Source: JBFHRE01 sp041746105 (GTDB lineage Bacteria; Actinomycetota; Acidimicrobiia; Spongiisociales; ZC4RG35). From it: a stretch of 5,124 nucleotides of DNA. Shown here one piece after another: positions 1 to 5,124 of the stretch (its first letter is position 1; the number at the start of each line of letters is the position of its first letter). The stretch spans positions 1-5,124 of the forward strand of contig JBGTHP010000029.1 in assembly GCA_041746105.1 (NCBI GenBank), given 5' to 3'. The notes beneath the pieces were generated by a model. It searched no databases. It had not been told where the DNA came from and saw only the letters and a list, made by a program, of their open reading frames with translations. The position numbers and the translations under genes are program-made.

Positions 1-333
1 GCCAAGCTCCCATTCCGGGTCGAGGCGATCCAAACCGACAACGGCGCCGAGTTCCAAAGCCAGTTCCACTACCACGTACTGGATCGGGGGATCAGACACG
101 TCTACATCAAACCCGCCACCCCCCGTCTCAACGGCAAGGTCTAAAGGTCACATCGGATCGACGCCGAAGAGTTCTACCGGATGCTCGACGGCGTCGTCAT
201 CGACGACGCCGAAGTCTTCAACGACAAGCTGCCAGAGTGGGAAGACTTCTACAACTTCAACCGACCCCACGGAGGCCTCGACGGCCAAACCCCTTACGAG
301 CGACTGAAACAGAAAACCCAGGACCCGGTGTAA
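1..333 (+). pseudogene. IS481-family transposase, 3' fragment with nonsense mutation at the catalytic Glu
   Basis: The frame starting at base 1 encodes the C-terminal half of a DDE integrase-fold transposase. It contains TDNGAEF (second catalytic Asp at residue 13 of the fragment), the PATPRLNGKV block, then a stop, then RSHRIDAEEFYRMLDG and the C-terminal NRPHGGLDGQTPYERL block, ending at TAA 331-333. In this family the NGKV block is followed by E-R-S-H-R, and that Glu is the third catalytic residue. Here the codon at 142-144 is TAA, one base from GAA, and it sits 35 residues after the Asp, the expected D-35-E spacing. The frame is open on both sides, so this looks like a recent point mutation rather than old decay. 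The 5' half lies outside the window. Family assignment is from motifs recognised by eye; the inactivation is seen directly. Confidence 0.88.
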
Positions 334-1000
334 TCGATCACCGTCAGTTGCACAGGTTGACGGTGACCGAGATCTGCCGCCGCTACGGGATCTCGCGGCA
401 GACCTATTACCGGTATCGGCGCCGGTATCTCAGCGAAGGGTTGGCCGGGTTGGAGGACCGGTCCCGCCGGCCGCACCAGCCAGCGAATCAGATCCCCGCC
501 GACTTGGAGGTCCGGATCGTGCAGATGCGTCAGGATCATCCCCGGTGGGGTGCGAGGCGGATCCGTGCCGAACTGACCCGGGCGGGGATCGACCCGCCGG
601 TGGTTTCGACGATCCATCAGGTCCTGGTCCGTAACGGCCTGGTGGCGGTCCGGCCGCTACGGCAGGGACGAGCCGACAAGCGGTTCGAGCGGGAGATCGC
701 CAACGACCTGTGGCAGATCGACGCCACCCGTATCGTGGCGGCCGACGAGACTGAGGTGTGGGTCGTCGACGTCATCGACGACCACTCGAGGTTCCTCCTC
801 GCCGCCATCGCTGGGCCGGCCGCGACCGGTAATCTGGCGTGGGACGCCTTCGAGATTGCCGCCTCCCGTTACGGGCTGCCCCGTCAGGTGCTCTCCGACA
901 ACGGTTTGATCTTCACCGGACGCCTCCACGGCACCGAAGTCGCCTTCGAAGTGTCACTCAAGGAGTTGGGGATCGAGTTGATCAACTCGGCGCCGTATCA
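334..1000 (+). pseudogene. Second IS481-family transposase, truncated at both ends
   Basis: Frame 3 encodes an N-terminal helix-turn-helix (TVTEICRRYGISRQTYYRY), the linker GLAGLEDRSRRPH, a second HTH-like segment (HPRWGARRIRAEL) and the start of the DDE core: WQIDATRI with the first Asp at 720-722, DDHSRFLLAA, and LSDNGLIFTGRLHG with the second Asp at 897-899. Similarity stops at INSAPYQ near 1000. Relatives continue PYHPQTLGKLERFH, so the catalytic Glu and the C-terminus are lost. The reading frame stays open to 1343 only because it runs through antisense ISL3 sequence, so that tail is not a real protein part. No ATG lies near the true N-terminus; TTG 348, TTG 357 and GTG 363 are weak candidates, and the 5' end probably abuts the preceding IS fragment. 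It is a different IS481 subgroup from the 1-333 fragment (GRLHG type). Confidence 0.85.
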
Positions 1001-1315
1001 AGTCATCGCCAACCTGGGTGCCGCGATCCTCGAGTCCTGGCTGGTCCATGACCGTCGCCCACACCCCGGGTTGGGACAGGTCAACCGGTGCTTGTGCCAC
1101 ACCAGCCGGGCCGGGCGACCAAACACAGGAAGATCCACCAACTCGACCCGCCGTCGTTCCTTGACCACACCCACCGAGCCGCAATCAGGACACGACCGGG
1201 ACGGGTGCGCCACTTCGATGTGCACCCTCAGCGGGGTGGTGTCCTCGACAGCGAGCACGTTGACGTCTGGGAGTCCGACGAGCAGCTCGCACATGGCGAT
1301 AGGGTCCGTGATCAC
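1001..1315 (-). pseudogene. ISL3-family transposase, N-terminal fragment
   Basis: On the minus strand a GTG at 1315-1313 opens 105 codons, ending at a TGA just past the junction. The protein carries the ISL3 N-terminal zinc ribbon: CPDCG (Cys42, Cys45) and CPNPGC (Cys80, Cys85), followed by the RSWTSQDSRIAAPRLAMT block found just before the ISL3 HTH domain. In relatives APRLAMT is followed by D-R-A or similar; here it is followed by the stop, where the sequence changes to IS481 at ~1000. About three quarters of the usual 400-plus residue protein, including the whole DDE core, is missing. A GGAGG (plus-strand 1322-1326) lies 6 nt before the GTG, which supports this start. An ATG eight codons in is the alternative. 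Confidence 0.8.
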
Positions 1316-1370
1316 GGGGGTCCTCCAAGCTGGATGGCGTTAGCACCCGCCAGGTTGGCAGGACCCCCGT
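1314..1370 (-). promoter_or_regulatory. Long hairpin masking the ISL3 transposase ribosome binding site
   Basis: Arms 1314-1324 (ACGGGGGTCCT) and 1360-1370 (AGGACCCCCGT) are perfect 11-bp inverted repeats. Inside them, after a one-base bulge at 1359, 1325-1333 pairs with 1350-1358 in 8 of 9 positions, giving a stem of about 20 bp. On the transposase (minus-strand) transcript the 3' arm contains part of the GGAGG ribosome binding site and the first two bases of the GTG start. A transcript entering from outside would therefore fold and hide the start. This is the known logic by which several IS elements block expression from read-through transcripts. The pairing is seen directly; the regulatory role is inferred. 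Confidence 0.5.
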
Positions 1371-1401
1371 CAACCCCCCTGAACCCTCACACCCCCCTCA
1401 A
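1363..1401 (-). repeat. C-rich 11-mer repeats at the ISL3 element end
   Basis: Three near-identical 11-mers occur in direct orientation: ACCCCCGTCAA at 1363-1373, ACCCCCCTGAA at 1373-1383 and ACCCCCCTCAA at 1391-1401. A weak partial copy starts at 1383. The first offsets are 10 bp, one helical turn. The cluster lies between the transposase start and the probable outer end of the ISL3 element. It could be transposase-binding subterminal repeats. The exact terminal inverted repeat and target duplication cannot be placed because the other end of the element is missing. Confidence 0.4.
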
Positions 1402-1472
1402 ATCCGAAGCGCCCGGAATGTTCGGCGACGCGCGGGCGTTGTTTGGTAACGGTCGGACCAAGACCACGACCT

Positions 1473-1477
1473 AGGAG
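1473..1477 (+). promoter_or_regulatory. Ribosome binding site of the DsbA-like gene
   Basis: AGGAG is placed 5 nt before ATG 1483 and fixes this start, even though the encoded N-terminus is longer than needed for the thioredoxin fold. I see no convincing promoter between the IS end (~1410) and this site, so transcription may start in or across the IS end. Confidence 0.6.
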
Positions 1478-1482
1478 CACCA

Positions 1483-2202
1483 ATGAGCGATTCGCTACTG
1501 CTCGACCTGGGGTTCGAGCCGCGAGCCCAACTCGATGTCGAGTTCGTTTATGTGGGCGACCCGATGTGCAGTTGGTGTTGGGGATTCTCACCTGCTCTTG
1601 AAAAGCTCGAATCCAGATACGACATCCCGTTACGTGTCGTCATGGGTGGACTGCGGACAGGACCTCTAGCTGAGCCGATGGGCATCGAGGCGCGCCAACA
1701 GCTCACCGGCTACTGGCAGGGGGTGGCACAACGCACCGGTCAGCCCTTCACCAACGCGTCGCTGGAACGAGACGGATGGTCATACGACACCGAACCGTCA
1801 TGCCGGGCGGTAGTCACAATGCGCGAACTGGCCCCACAAGATACGCGGCGGTGGGTGGCCAGACTGCATCGCGCCTTTTACGTCGAGGGCGTCGACATCA
1901 CCAATGTGTCGGTATTTCCCGGCCTGCTCGACGAGTTCGACGTAGACCCCGACCACTTCACCCGGATGCTCGCCGCTGATGCCACGATCGAGCGGACACG
2001 CCAGGACTTCGCCGAAGCACAACGTTACGGGGCCACAGGCTTTCCCACAGTCCTGTTCCGGGATGGCGAAGAAATTGGCATTGTGACCCGCGGGTACGTC
2101 CCATGGAATCAGCTCGAACCAGCCTTGACCGACTGGCTCGAGAAACGCTACGGCGACTTCACCGCAGGTCTCTTCTGCGATCCCGAAACCGGTCTCTGCT
2201 GA
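1483..2202 (+). CDS. DsbA-like thioredoxin-fold protein (COG3531 type)
   Basis: A 239-residue protein starting at ATG 1483, with AGGAG at 1473-1477 five bases upstream. The active-site motif DPMCSWCWGFSP places a CxxC pair at Cys29 and Cys32, right after a beta strand (VEFVYVGD). The matching cis-proline loop ATGFPTV has Pro188, and the region between is helical, as in DsbA-type inserts. The CSWCW form is typical of COG3531 predicted protein-disulfide isomerases. There is no signal peptide or membrane segment, so a cytoplasmic role is likely; substrates are unknown. The N-terminus has about 18 residues before the first strand, somewhat longer than usual. The C-terminus is odd: Cys232 and the very last residue Cys239 form a CX6C pair. 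Cys107 is a further single cysteine. It starts about 70 bp from the IS remnant and has no clear partner gene. Confidence 0.85.
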   Translation: MSDSLLLDLGFEPRAQLDVEFVYVGDPMCSWCWGFSPALEKLESRYDIPLRVVMGGLRTGPLAEPMGIEARQQLTGYWQGVAQRTGQPFTNASLERDGWSYDTEPSCRAVVTMRELAPQDTRRWVARLHRAFYVEGVDITNVSVFPGLLDEFDVDPDHFTRMLAADATIERTRQDFAEAQRYGATGFPTVLFRDGEEIGIVTRGYVPWNQLEPALTDWLEKRYGDFTAGLFCDPETGLC

Positions 2203-2505
2203 CCTGCCCTCGCCCACCATCAGGAGGTCGGCATATCAGACGATCTCGCGACATCTCGTCGTCGAAGCGGCGACGCTTACGTGAGATGTATCCGCCACGT
2301 CGAGGATCTTCTACCCGGGCGATTCGATTCGGCGGCGGTGGTTCAGGTCTTCACGGGTCCTGTGGCCTGCCCGAGATAGATTGTGCGAGCAATGTTGCCA
2401 GTCCGACCAAGCGCGGGCGTATCGGTTCCGGGTGGCGTTGCAGAGAACGGTAGCCAGGTCACTATCAAGGCCTACTTCAACAGGAGCTCTCAGCAAAGGA
2501 ATCGA
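2203..2505. other. Intergenic region without a confident gene
   Basis: About 300 bp between the DsbA-like gene and the small ORF. It holds the hairpin at 2251-2289 and a 48-codon open frame at 2233-2379 behind a strong AGGAGGT (2222-2228). That frame would begin with ATA, so it is either a dead gene fragment or chance. No tRNA, riboswitch or recognisable protein remnant was seen on either strand. The promoter of the mannose operon should lie here or just inside the small ORF. The best candidate I see is TTGCAG (2438-2443) and TATCAA (2463-2468), with an over-long 19-nt spacer, so I do not call it. Confidence 0.5.
2251..2289 (+). terminator. Imperfect hairpin after the DsbA-like gene, possible terminator
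   Basis: CGTCGTC (2257-2263) pairs with GGCGACG (2269-2275) around a 5-nt loop, with one G-U pair. An outer ACATCT (2251-2256) pairs with AGATGT (2284-2289) across an 8-nt one-sided bulge. It lies about 50 nt after the DsbA-like stop. There is no T-tract, so it is at best a weak or factor-assisted terminator. Confidence 0.25.
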
Positions 2506-2652
2506 ATGAATGACGAACTAGCCGTACCACCGGATGTGGTTCACGCGGAGTCCACCAGCAATGCCGACCTCGCTGGCGTACATCGCGAGGCCGTGACCAG
2601 GCGCTTTGAACAATCGTCGCGCCACGGAGCCGATATCGGAAAAGGCGTTTGA
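2506..2652 (+). CDS. Small ORF, 48 aa, possible leader of the mannose operon
   Basis: ATG 2506 is preceded by AAGGA (2496-2500) at 5 nt, a good ribosome binding site. The 48 codons end at TGA 2650-2652, four bases before the ATG of the phosphomannomutase-like gene. The product is polar and charged, begins MNDELAVPPD and has no signal peptide, membrane segment or cysteine. I do not recognise it. Codon third positions are less GC-rich than in the neighbours, which argues against a long-conserved gene. The placement would suit a short leader whose translation is coupled to the next gene. It could also be a chance frame or the remains of a longer gene. Confidence 0.35.
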   Translation: MNDELAVPPDVVHAESTSNADLAGVHREAVTRRFEQSSRHGADIGKGV

Positions 2653-2656
2653 CCTG

Positions 2657-3412
2657 ATGAGACGTCGCCTGATCGCCTTCGACCTCGACGGGACGCTCGC
2701 CGTGACCAAGTCGGCAATTTCGGAGGTCATGGCCGTCCGGATTAAGGATCTGCTCTCTCTCTATGAGGTATGTGTAATCTCGGGTGGCAAATTCGACCAG
2801 TTCGAGAGGCAATTGATAGGTCGGCTTGATGTGAGCCCAGAGCAGATGGTCAGGCTTCACATAATGCCGACGTCAGGCACACGCTATTTCCGATTCGATC
2901 GTCTGAGTCTCGAATGGGAATTGGAGTATGCCCAAGACCTTTCCCCGGAGAAGCGAGCCGAGATCGTCGGAGTTCTCACTACCGGCGCAAAAGAACTCGG
3001 TTACTGGGAGACCAAACCATATGGAGACATCATCGAGGACCGCGGTAGCCAGATCACCTACTCCGCGCTGGGCCAGGAGGCACCAGCCGACCTGAAGTAC
3101 GCCTGGGACCCCGACGGGGTGAAGAAACGTTCGTTGCGAGACTTCGCCAGCGAGCGCCTTCCCGATCTTGAGGTGCATGTCGGTGGGACCACGTCGGTCG
3201 ATGTGACGGAAGCCGGCATCGACAAGGCCTACGGCATGAGCCAGCTGATGAACCTCCTCGACATGACCAGCCAGGAGATCCTGTTCTTTGGGGACAAGCT
3301 GGAGGAGGGCGGCAACGACTACCCAGTCAAGGCGATGGGAATCGACACCATCGCGGTTAAGAGCTGGGAAGAGACAGCTTTGGCCCTCGAAGCGATCATC
3401 GAGGTCTCGTAG
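2657..3412 (+). CDS. Phosphomannomutase-like HAD-IIB hydrolase (eukaryotic PMM type)
   Basis: A 251-residue HAD-superfamily protein, close in length to eukaryotic phosphomannomutases. Motif I is AFDLDGT (nucleophile Asp9, acid/base Asp11), motif II is ISGGKFDQF (Ser42), motif III is Lys190 in GIDKAYG, and motif IV is FFGDKLEEGGND (Asp213, Asp221). The block EDRGSQITYSALGQ (127-140) and VHVGGTTSVDV match the cap and core features of human PMM2-type enzymes. The expected reaction is mannose 1-phosphate to mannose 6-phosphate and back. ATG 2657 is chosen because the family begins a few residues before motif I; a TTG at 2606 would add 17 residues. The nearest Shine-Dalgarno is GGAAAAGG (2638-2645), 11 nt away, so coupling to the preceding small ORF may help. 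It is followed after 19 nt by the isomerase gene. A phosphatase acting on another sugar phosphate is the alternative. Confidence 0.85.
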   Translation: MRRRLIAFDLDGTLAVTKSAISEVMAVRIKDLLSLYEVCVISGGKFDQFERQLIGRLDVSPEQMVRLHIMPTSGTRYFRFDRLSLEWELEYAQDLSPEKRAEIVGVLTTGAKELGYWETKPYGDIIEDRGSQITYSALGQEAPADLKYAWDPDGVKKRSLRDFASERLPDLEVHVGGTTSVDVTEAGIDKAYGMSQLMNLLDMTSQEILFFGDKLEEGGNDYPVKAMGIDTIAVKSWEETALALEAIIEVS

Positions 3413-3418
3413 TGAGCG

Positions 3419-3424
3419 AAGGAG
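3419..3424 (+). promoter_or_regulatory. Ribosome binding site of the cupin isomerase gene
   Basis: AAGGAG lies 7 nt before ATG 3432 in the 19-nt gap after the HAD stop. It rejects the longer upstream in-frame start near 3288, which would overlap the HAD gene and add 48 residues unlike the family. Confidence 0.75.
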
Positions 3425-3431
3425 TTGCTGC

Positions 3432-3782
3432 ATGACAGGTCGAGAAGGCGATGAGCGTCCCTGGGGCAGCTATGTGGTGTTTGGCGGTGGCGACGGCTAC
3501 CAGGTCAAAGAAATCGTTGTCAAACCGGAACAGCGTCTCAGCTATCAGCGCCACGCTCATCGCTCCGAGCACTGGTACGTAGTCGCAGGTTCGGGTCAGG
3601 TAGTCATAGATGGTCAACCACGCGACGTCGCTGTTGGCGACGTGGTCGACGTTCCCATTGGGCGTTTGCACAGAGTGGGAAACACCGGCACGGAGCCCTT
3701 GGTCTTCATCGAGATCCAATTAGGTGACTATCTCGGTGAGGACGACATCGAGCGAATCGACGACGATTTTGGGCGGGCCTGA
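3432..3782 (+). CDS. Stand-alone cupin mannose-6-phosphate isomerase (type II domain)
   Basis: A 116-residue single-domain protein matching the C-terminal isomerase domain of bifunctional ManC/AlgA enzymes. It begins ERPWGSYVVF and ends QLGDYLGEDDIERIDDDFGR, both family signatures. Cupin motif 1 is QRHAHRSEHWYVVAG (metal ligands likely His41, His43, Glu46). Motif 2 fits G(X)5PXG(X)2H(X)3N exactly, with Gly69, Pro75, Gly77, His80 and Asn84. The expected reaction is mannose 6-phosphate to fructose 6-phosphate with a bound divalent metal. AAGGAG (3419-3424) sits 7 nt before ATG 3432 and fixes the start. The guanylyltransferase domain usually fused to it is absent, which points to sugar phosphate interconversion rather than GDP-mannose supply from this protein. 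It sits 19 nt after the HAD gene and 1 nt before the GH130 gene. Confidence 0.88.
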   Translation: MTGREGDERPWGSYVVFGGGDGYQVKEIVVKPEQRLSYQRHAHRSEHWYVVAGSGQVVIDGQPRDVAVGDVVDVPIGRLHRVGNTGTEPLVFIEIQLGDYLGEDDIERIDDDFGRA

Positions 3783-3783
3783 G

Positions 3784-5124
3784 ATGACGAAGGACACCGC
3801 AGAGACGCTCTCGGGCAGTTCCGAGAAGCTTCGGGTCCCCGTCACCCGCAGCGACATCGAGCTCCGTCCCGACCCGCGCCGCGTGGTCGTCAGGCCTTTC
3901 CTTCCCGATGAAACGGTGTTGCCAGGCGGCGGGCTCCTCGACCGGATCCTCGGCATGCCCGAGGACGCCGTAGCATCGACTCTCGCCGTTGCCCATGCTC
4001 AATTCGAGGGCAGACACCTGGATCTGGAAGCGGTTCTGGAGGGCAACTTCGAATTTGTGGCTCGGGAGGCTGGTGAGCTACCGAACTTATCGAGGGACCG
4101 CCGTCTACTCATCGGGGCCTATTACACCCGCGAATTCTCGATCGAGGCTGCAGCCCTCACCAACCCATCGATCGTGGCGGCCCCCGATCAGTCCGGACTC
4201 GAGCCGGGGACCCAGAGATTCGTGCTGAGTCTCCGTGCGATCGGTGAGGGTCAGGTGTCGTCGATCGAGTTCCGATCCGGTGTGATCGACGCCGGCGGTG
4301 GGATCGTCGTCGAGGAGCCGTCCGGTTATGCCATCACCGGCAACCGCAGGCCGCCAGTCTTCGAAAAGACCGTCTTCTGTGCGAAGTTGAAGGAGATGGA
4401 TGCCTTCAACGAGATGGCCGGATTGGTGATCGACCCGTTACCGGACCGATTCGAGCTAGATCAACTGGAGGAGGCCATTGCCGCCGTTGAAGGCAAGCGT
4501 GCCCCTCGTCGCCTGTCGGACCCGACCTGTAGAACCATCCATTGGCTCGCCACGTCCAACTATGTACTCAGGTTCGCCCCGGAGTCAAACATCTCCCAAA
4601 GGGTGATCTTCGCGGGATCGGAAATCGAGAGCCATGGTCTGGAGGACGCCCGATTCGTTCGCTTCACCAACGATGACGGAACGGTCACCTACTACGCCAC
4701 CTACACGGCGTACGACGGATTTCGGATTCTGCCTCAGCTCATCGAAACGAAAGACTTTGCCTCTTTTCGCATCGCCACTCTGAGCGGGCTGTGTGCCCAG
4801 AACAAAGGCGCCGCGCTGTTCCCGCGGAAAATTGATGGTCGCTACGCGGCACTGTCGCGCTACGACGGTGAGAACAACTATGTCATGCGCTCCGACAGCG
4901 TGCGAATCTGGGAGGCAGCCGACAGGATCGAGTCCCCGGTTTCTCCATGGGAGCTGGCCCGGATCGGCAACTGCGGATCACCGATCGAGACGGATGCCGG
5001 CTGGCTGGTAATCACTCATGGCGTGGGGCCGTTCCGATCCTACAGTCTCGGCGCCATCCTGTTGGACATCGACGACCCGACCCGGCTCATCGGCCAACTC
5101 GACGAGCCGCTCCTCGCCTGGCGG
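3784..5124 (+). CDS. GH130 family beta-mannoside phosphorylase or hydrolase (3' end outside window)
   Basis: ATG 3784 follows the isomerase stop (TGA 3780-3782) by one base, so translation is probably coupled. The frame stays open for 447 codons to the window edge, close to the usual 480-500 of this longer GH130 group. The N-terminal half has SRDRRLLIGAYYTREFSIEAAALTNPS (~103-129) and FVLSLRAIGEGQVSSIEFRSG (~146-166). The catalytic five-bladed propeller part has SQRVIF (Arg273), ESHGLEDARF (~282-291; Asp288 the likely proton donor), YYATYTAYDG, PQLIETKDF, CAQNKGAALFPRKI (Lys341), IGNCGSPIETDAGW and THGVGPFRSY (His412). Family members split beta-linked mannosides with phosphate to give alpha-mannose 1-phosphate, by an inverting mechanism; some are plain hydrolases. 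Arg273, Lys341 and His412 are candidate phosphate ligands. Linkage specificity cannot be read from the sequence. No signal peptide, so it is cytoplasmic. Confidence 0.85.
   Translation, partial: MTKDTAETLSGSSEKLRVPVTRSDIELRPDPRRVVVRPFLPDETVLPGGGLLDRILGMPEDAVASTLAVAHAQFEGRHLDLEAVLEGNFEFVAREAGELPNLSRDRRLLIGAYYTREFSIEAAALTNPSIVAAPDQSGLEPGTQRFVLSLRAIGEGQVSSIEFRSGVIDAGGGIVVEEPSGYAITGNRRPPVFEKTVFCAKLKEMDAFNEMAGLVIDPLPDRFELDQLEEAIAAVEGKRAPRRLSDPTCRTIHWLATSNYVLRFAPESNISQRVIFAGSEIESHGLEDARFVRFTNDDGTVTYYATYTAYDGFRILPQLIETKDFASFRIATLSGLCAQNKGAALFPRKIDGRYAALSRYDGENNYVMRSDSVRIWEAADRIESPVSPWELARIGNCGSPIETDAGWLVITHGVGPFRSYSLGAILLDIDDPTRLIGQLDEPLLAWR

Larger units (their letters stand above)
1..1410. mobile_element. 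Composite of three insertion sequence remnants
   Basis: This block holds two different IS481-family fragments and one ISL3-family fragment joined end to end with no unrelated DNA between them. Two junctions are visible: one close to 333 and one at ~1000. The second lies inside the coding regions of both partners, so a deletion or nested insertion followed by deletion is needed to explain it. The right boundary (about 1402-1420) is estimated from where the C-rich repeats end; the left side continues beyond the window. All transposases are inactive, so any movement would need enzyme supplied in trans. Confidence 0.65.
2657..5124 (+). other. Putative beta-mannoside phosphorolysis operon
   Basis: Three genes on one strand with gaps of 19 nt and 1 nt encode consecutive steps: GH130 (beta-mannoside plus phosphate to alpha-mannose 1-phosphate), PMM-like HAD (to mannose 6-phosphate) and cupin isomerase (to fructose 6-phosphate). 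The gene order is the reverse of the catabolic order. No transporter or regulator is visible, but the operon continues past the window. The reactions follow from the families; their joint use is inferred from spacing. Confidence 0.65.

Noticed and set aside
237..1343. A single 368-residue fusion protein reading from the first IS fragment through the second transposase and onward
   Set aside because: The first ~30 residues are out-of-frame reading of the preceding IS fragment and the last ~115 are antisense to the ISL3 gene. Only the middle matches a transposase.
1798..2220. A 140-residue minus-strand open frame
   Set aside because: It is antisense to the DsbA-like gene, whose motifs are unmistakable on the plus strand.
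2438..2468. Possible promoter TTGCAG / TATCAA before the mannose operon
   Set aside because: The spacer is 19 nt and both boxes are poor matches; similar pairs arise by chance in 300 bp.
2311..2496. A 61-residue minus-strand frame in the intergenic region that faintly resembled a transposase tail
   Set aside because: No diagnostic motif could be named, there is no ribosome binding site, and the resemblance was too weak to support.
2233..2652. The two 48-codon open frames as copies of one gene
   Set aside because: Apart from equal length and a weak likeness in the first few residues, the translations do not align.
2873..3433. A 186-residue minus-strand open frame
   Set aside because: It lies antisense to the phosphomannomutase-like gene, shows no family motif, and is the kind of shadow frame expected in GC-rich DNA.
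1..5124. CRISPR array, tRNA or rRNA genes, riboswitch
   Set aside because: No regularly spaced repeats, cloverleaf-forming segments or conserved rRNA motifs were seen on either strand.

Overview
The window looks like chromosomal DNA of a high-GC Gram-positive-type bacterium, most likely an actinobacterium. The pointers are GC-rich third codon positions, clear AGGAG-type ribosome binding sites, IS481 and ISL3 transposases of the type common in Actinobacteria, and short intergenic gaps. An uncultured acidimicrobial lineage would fit, but the sequence alone cannot settle it.

Positions 1-~1410 are a graveyard of insertion sequences. A 3' fragment of one IS481-family transposase (1-333) carries an in-frame TAA exactly where the catalytic glutamate should be. 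It runs straight into a second, different IS481-family transposase (~334-1000), which breaks off just before its own catalytic glutamate. At ~1000 this joins the N-terminal zinc-ribbon part of an ISL3-family transposase on the opposite strand (1315 down to ~1001). Upstream of that ISL3 start lie a long hairpin that would bury the ribosome binding site and a cluster of C-rich 11-mer repeats, probably the end of the element. None of the three transposases can be active.

Positions 1483-2202 hold an intact cytoplasmic DsbA-like thioredoxin-fold protein (CSWC active site, COG3531 type) with an unusual cysteine-containing tail. Positions 2203-2505 have no confident gene: there is an imperfect hairpin and an open frame with a good ribosome binding site but an ATA where a start codon should be. 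A 48-residue small ORF with a good ribosome binding site (2506-2652) ends 4 nt before the next gene.

Positions 2657-5124 form a tight operon of three genes: a eukaryotic-type phosphomannomutase-like HAD protein, a stand-alone cupin mannose-6-phosphate isomerase, and a GH130 beta-mannoside phosphorylase/hydrolase cut off by the window end. Together these can link a beta-mannoside to central metabolism: GH130 releases alpha-mannose 1-phosphate, the HAD enzyme converts it to mannose 6-phosphate, and the cupin converts that to fructose 6-phosphate. All three steps are reversible in principle, so the same operon could build and recycle a beta-mannan, as in the mannogen cycle of Leishmania. This is the most interesting part of the window.
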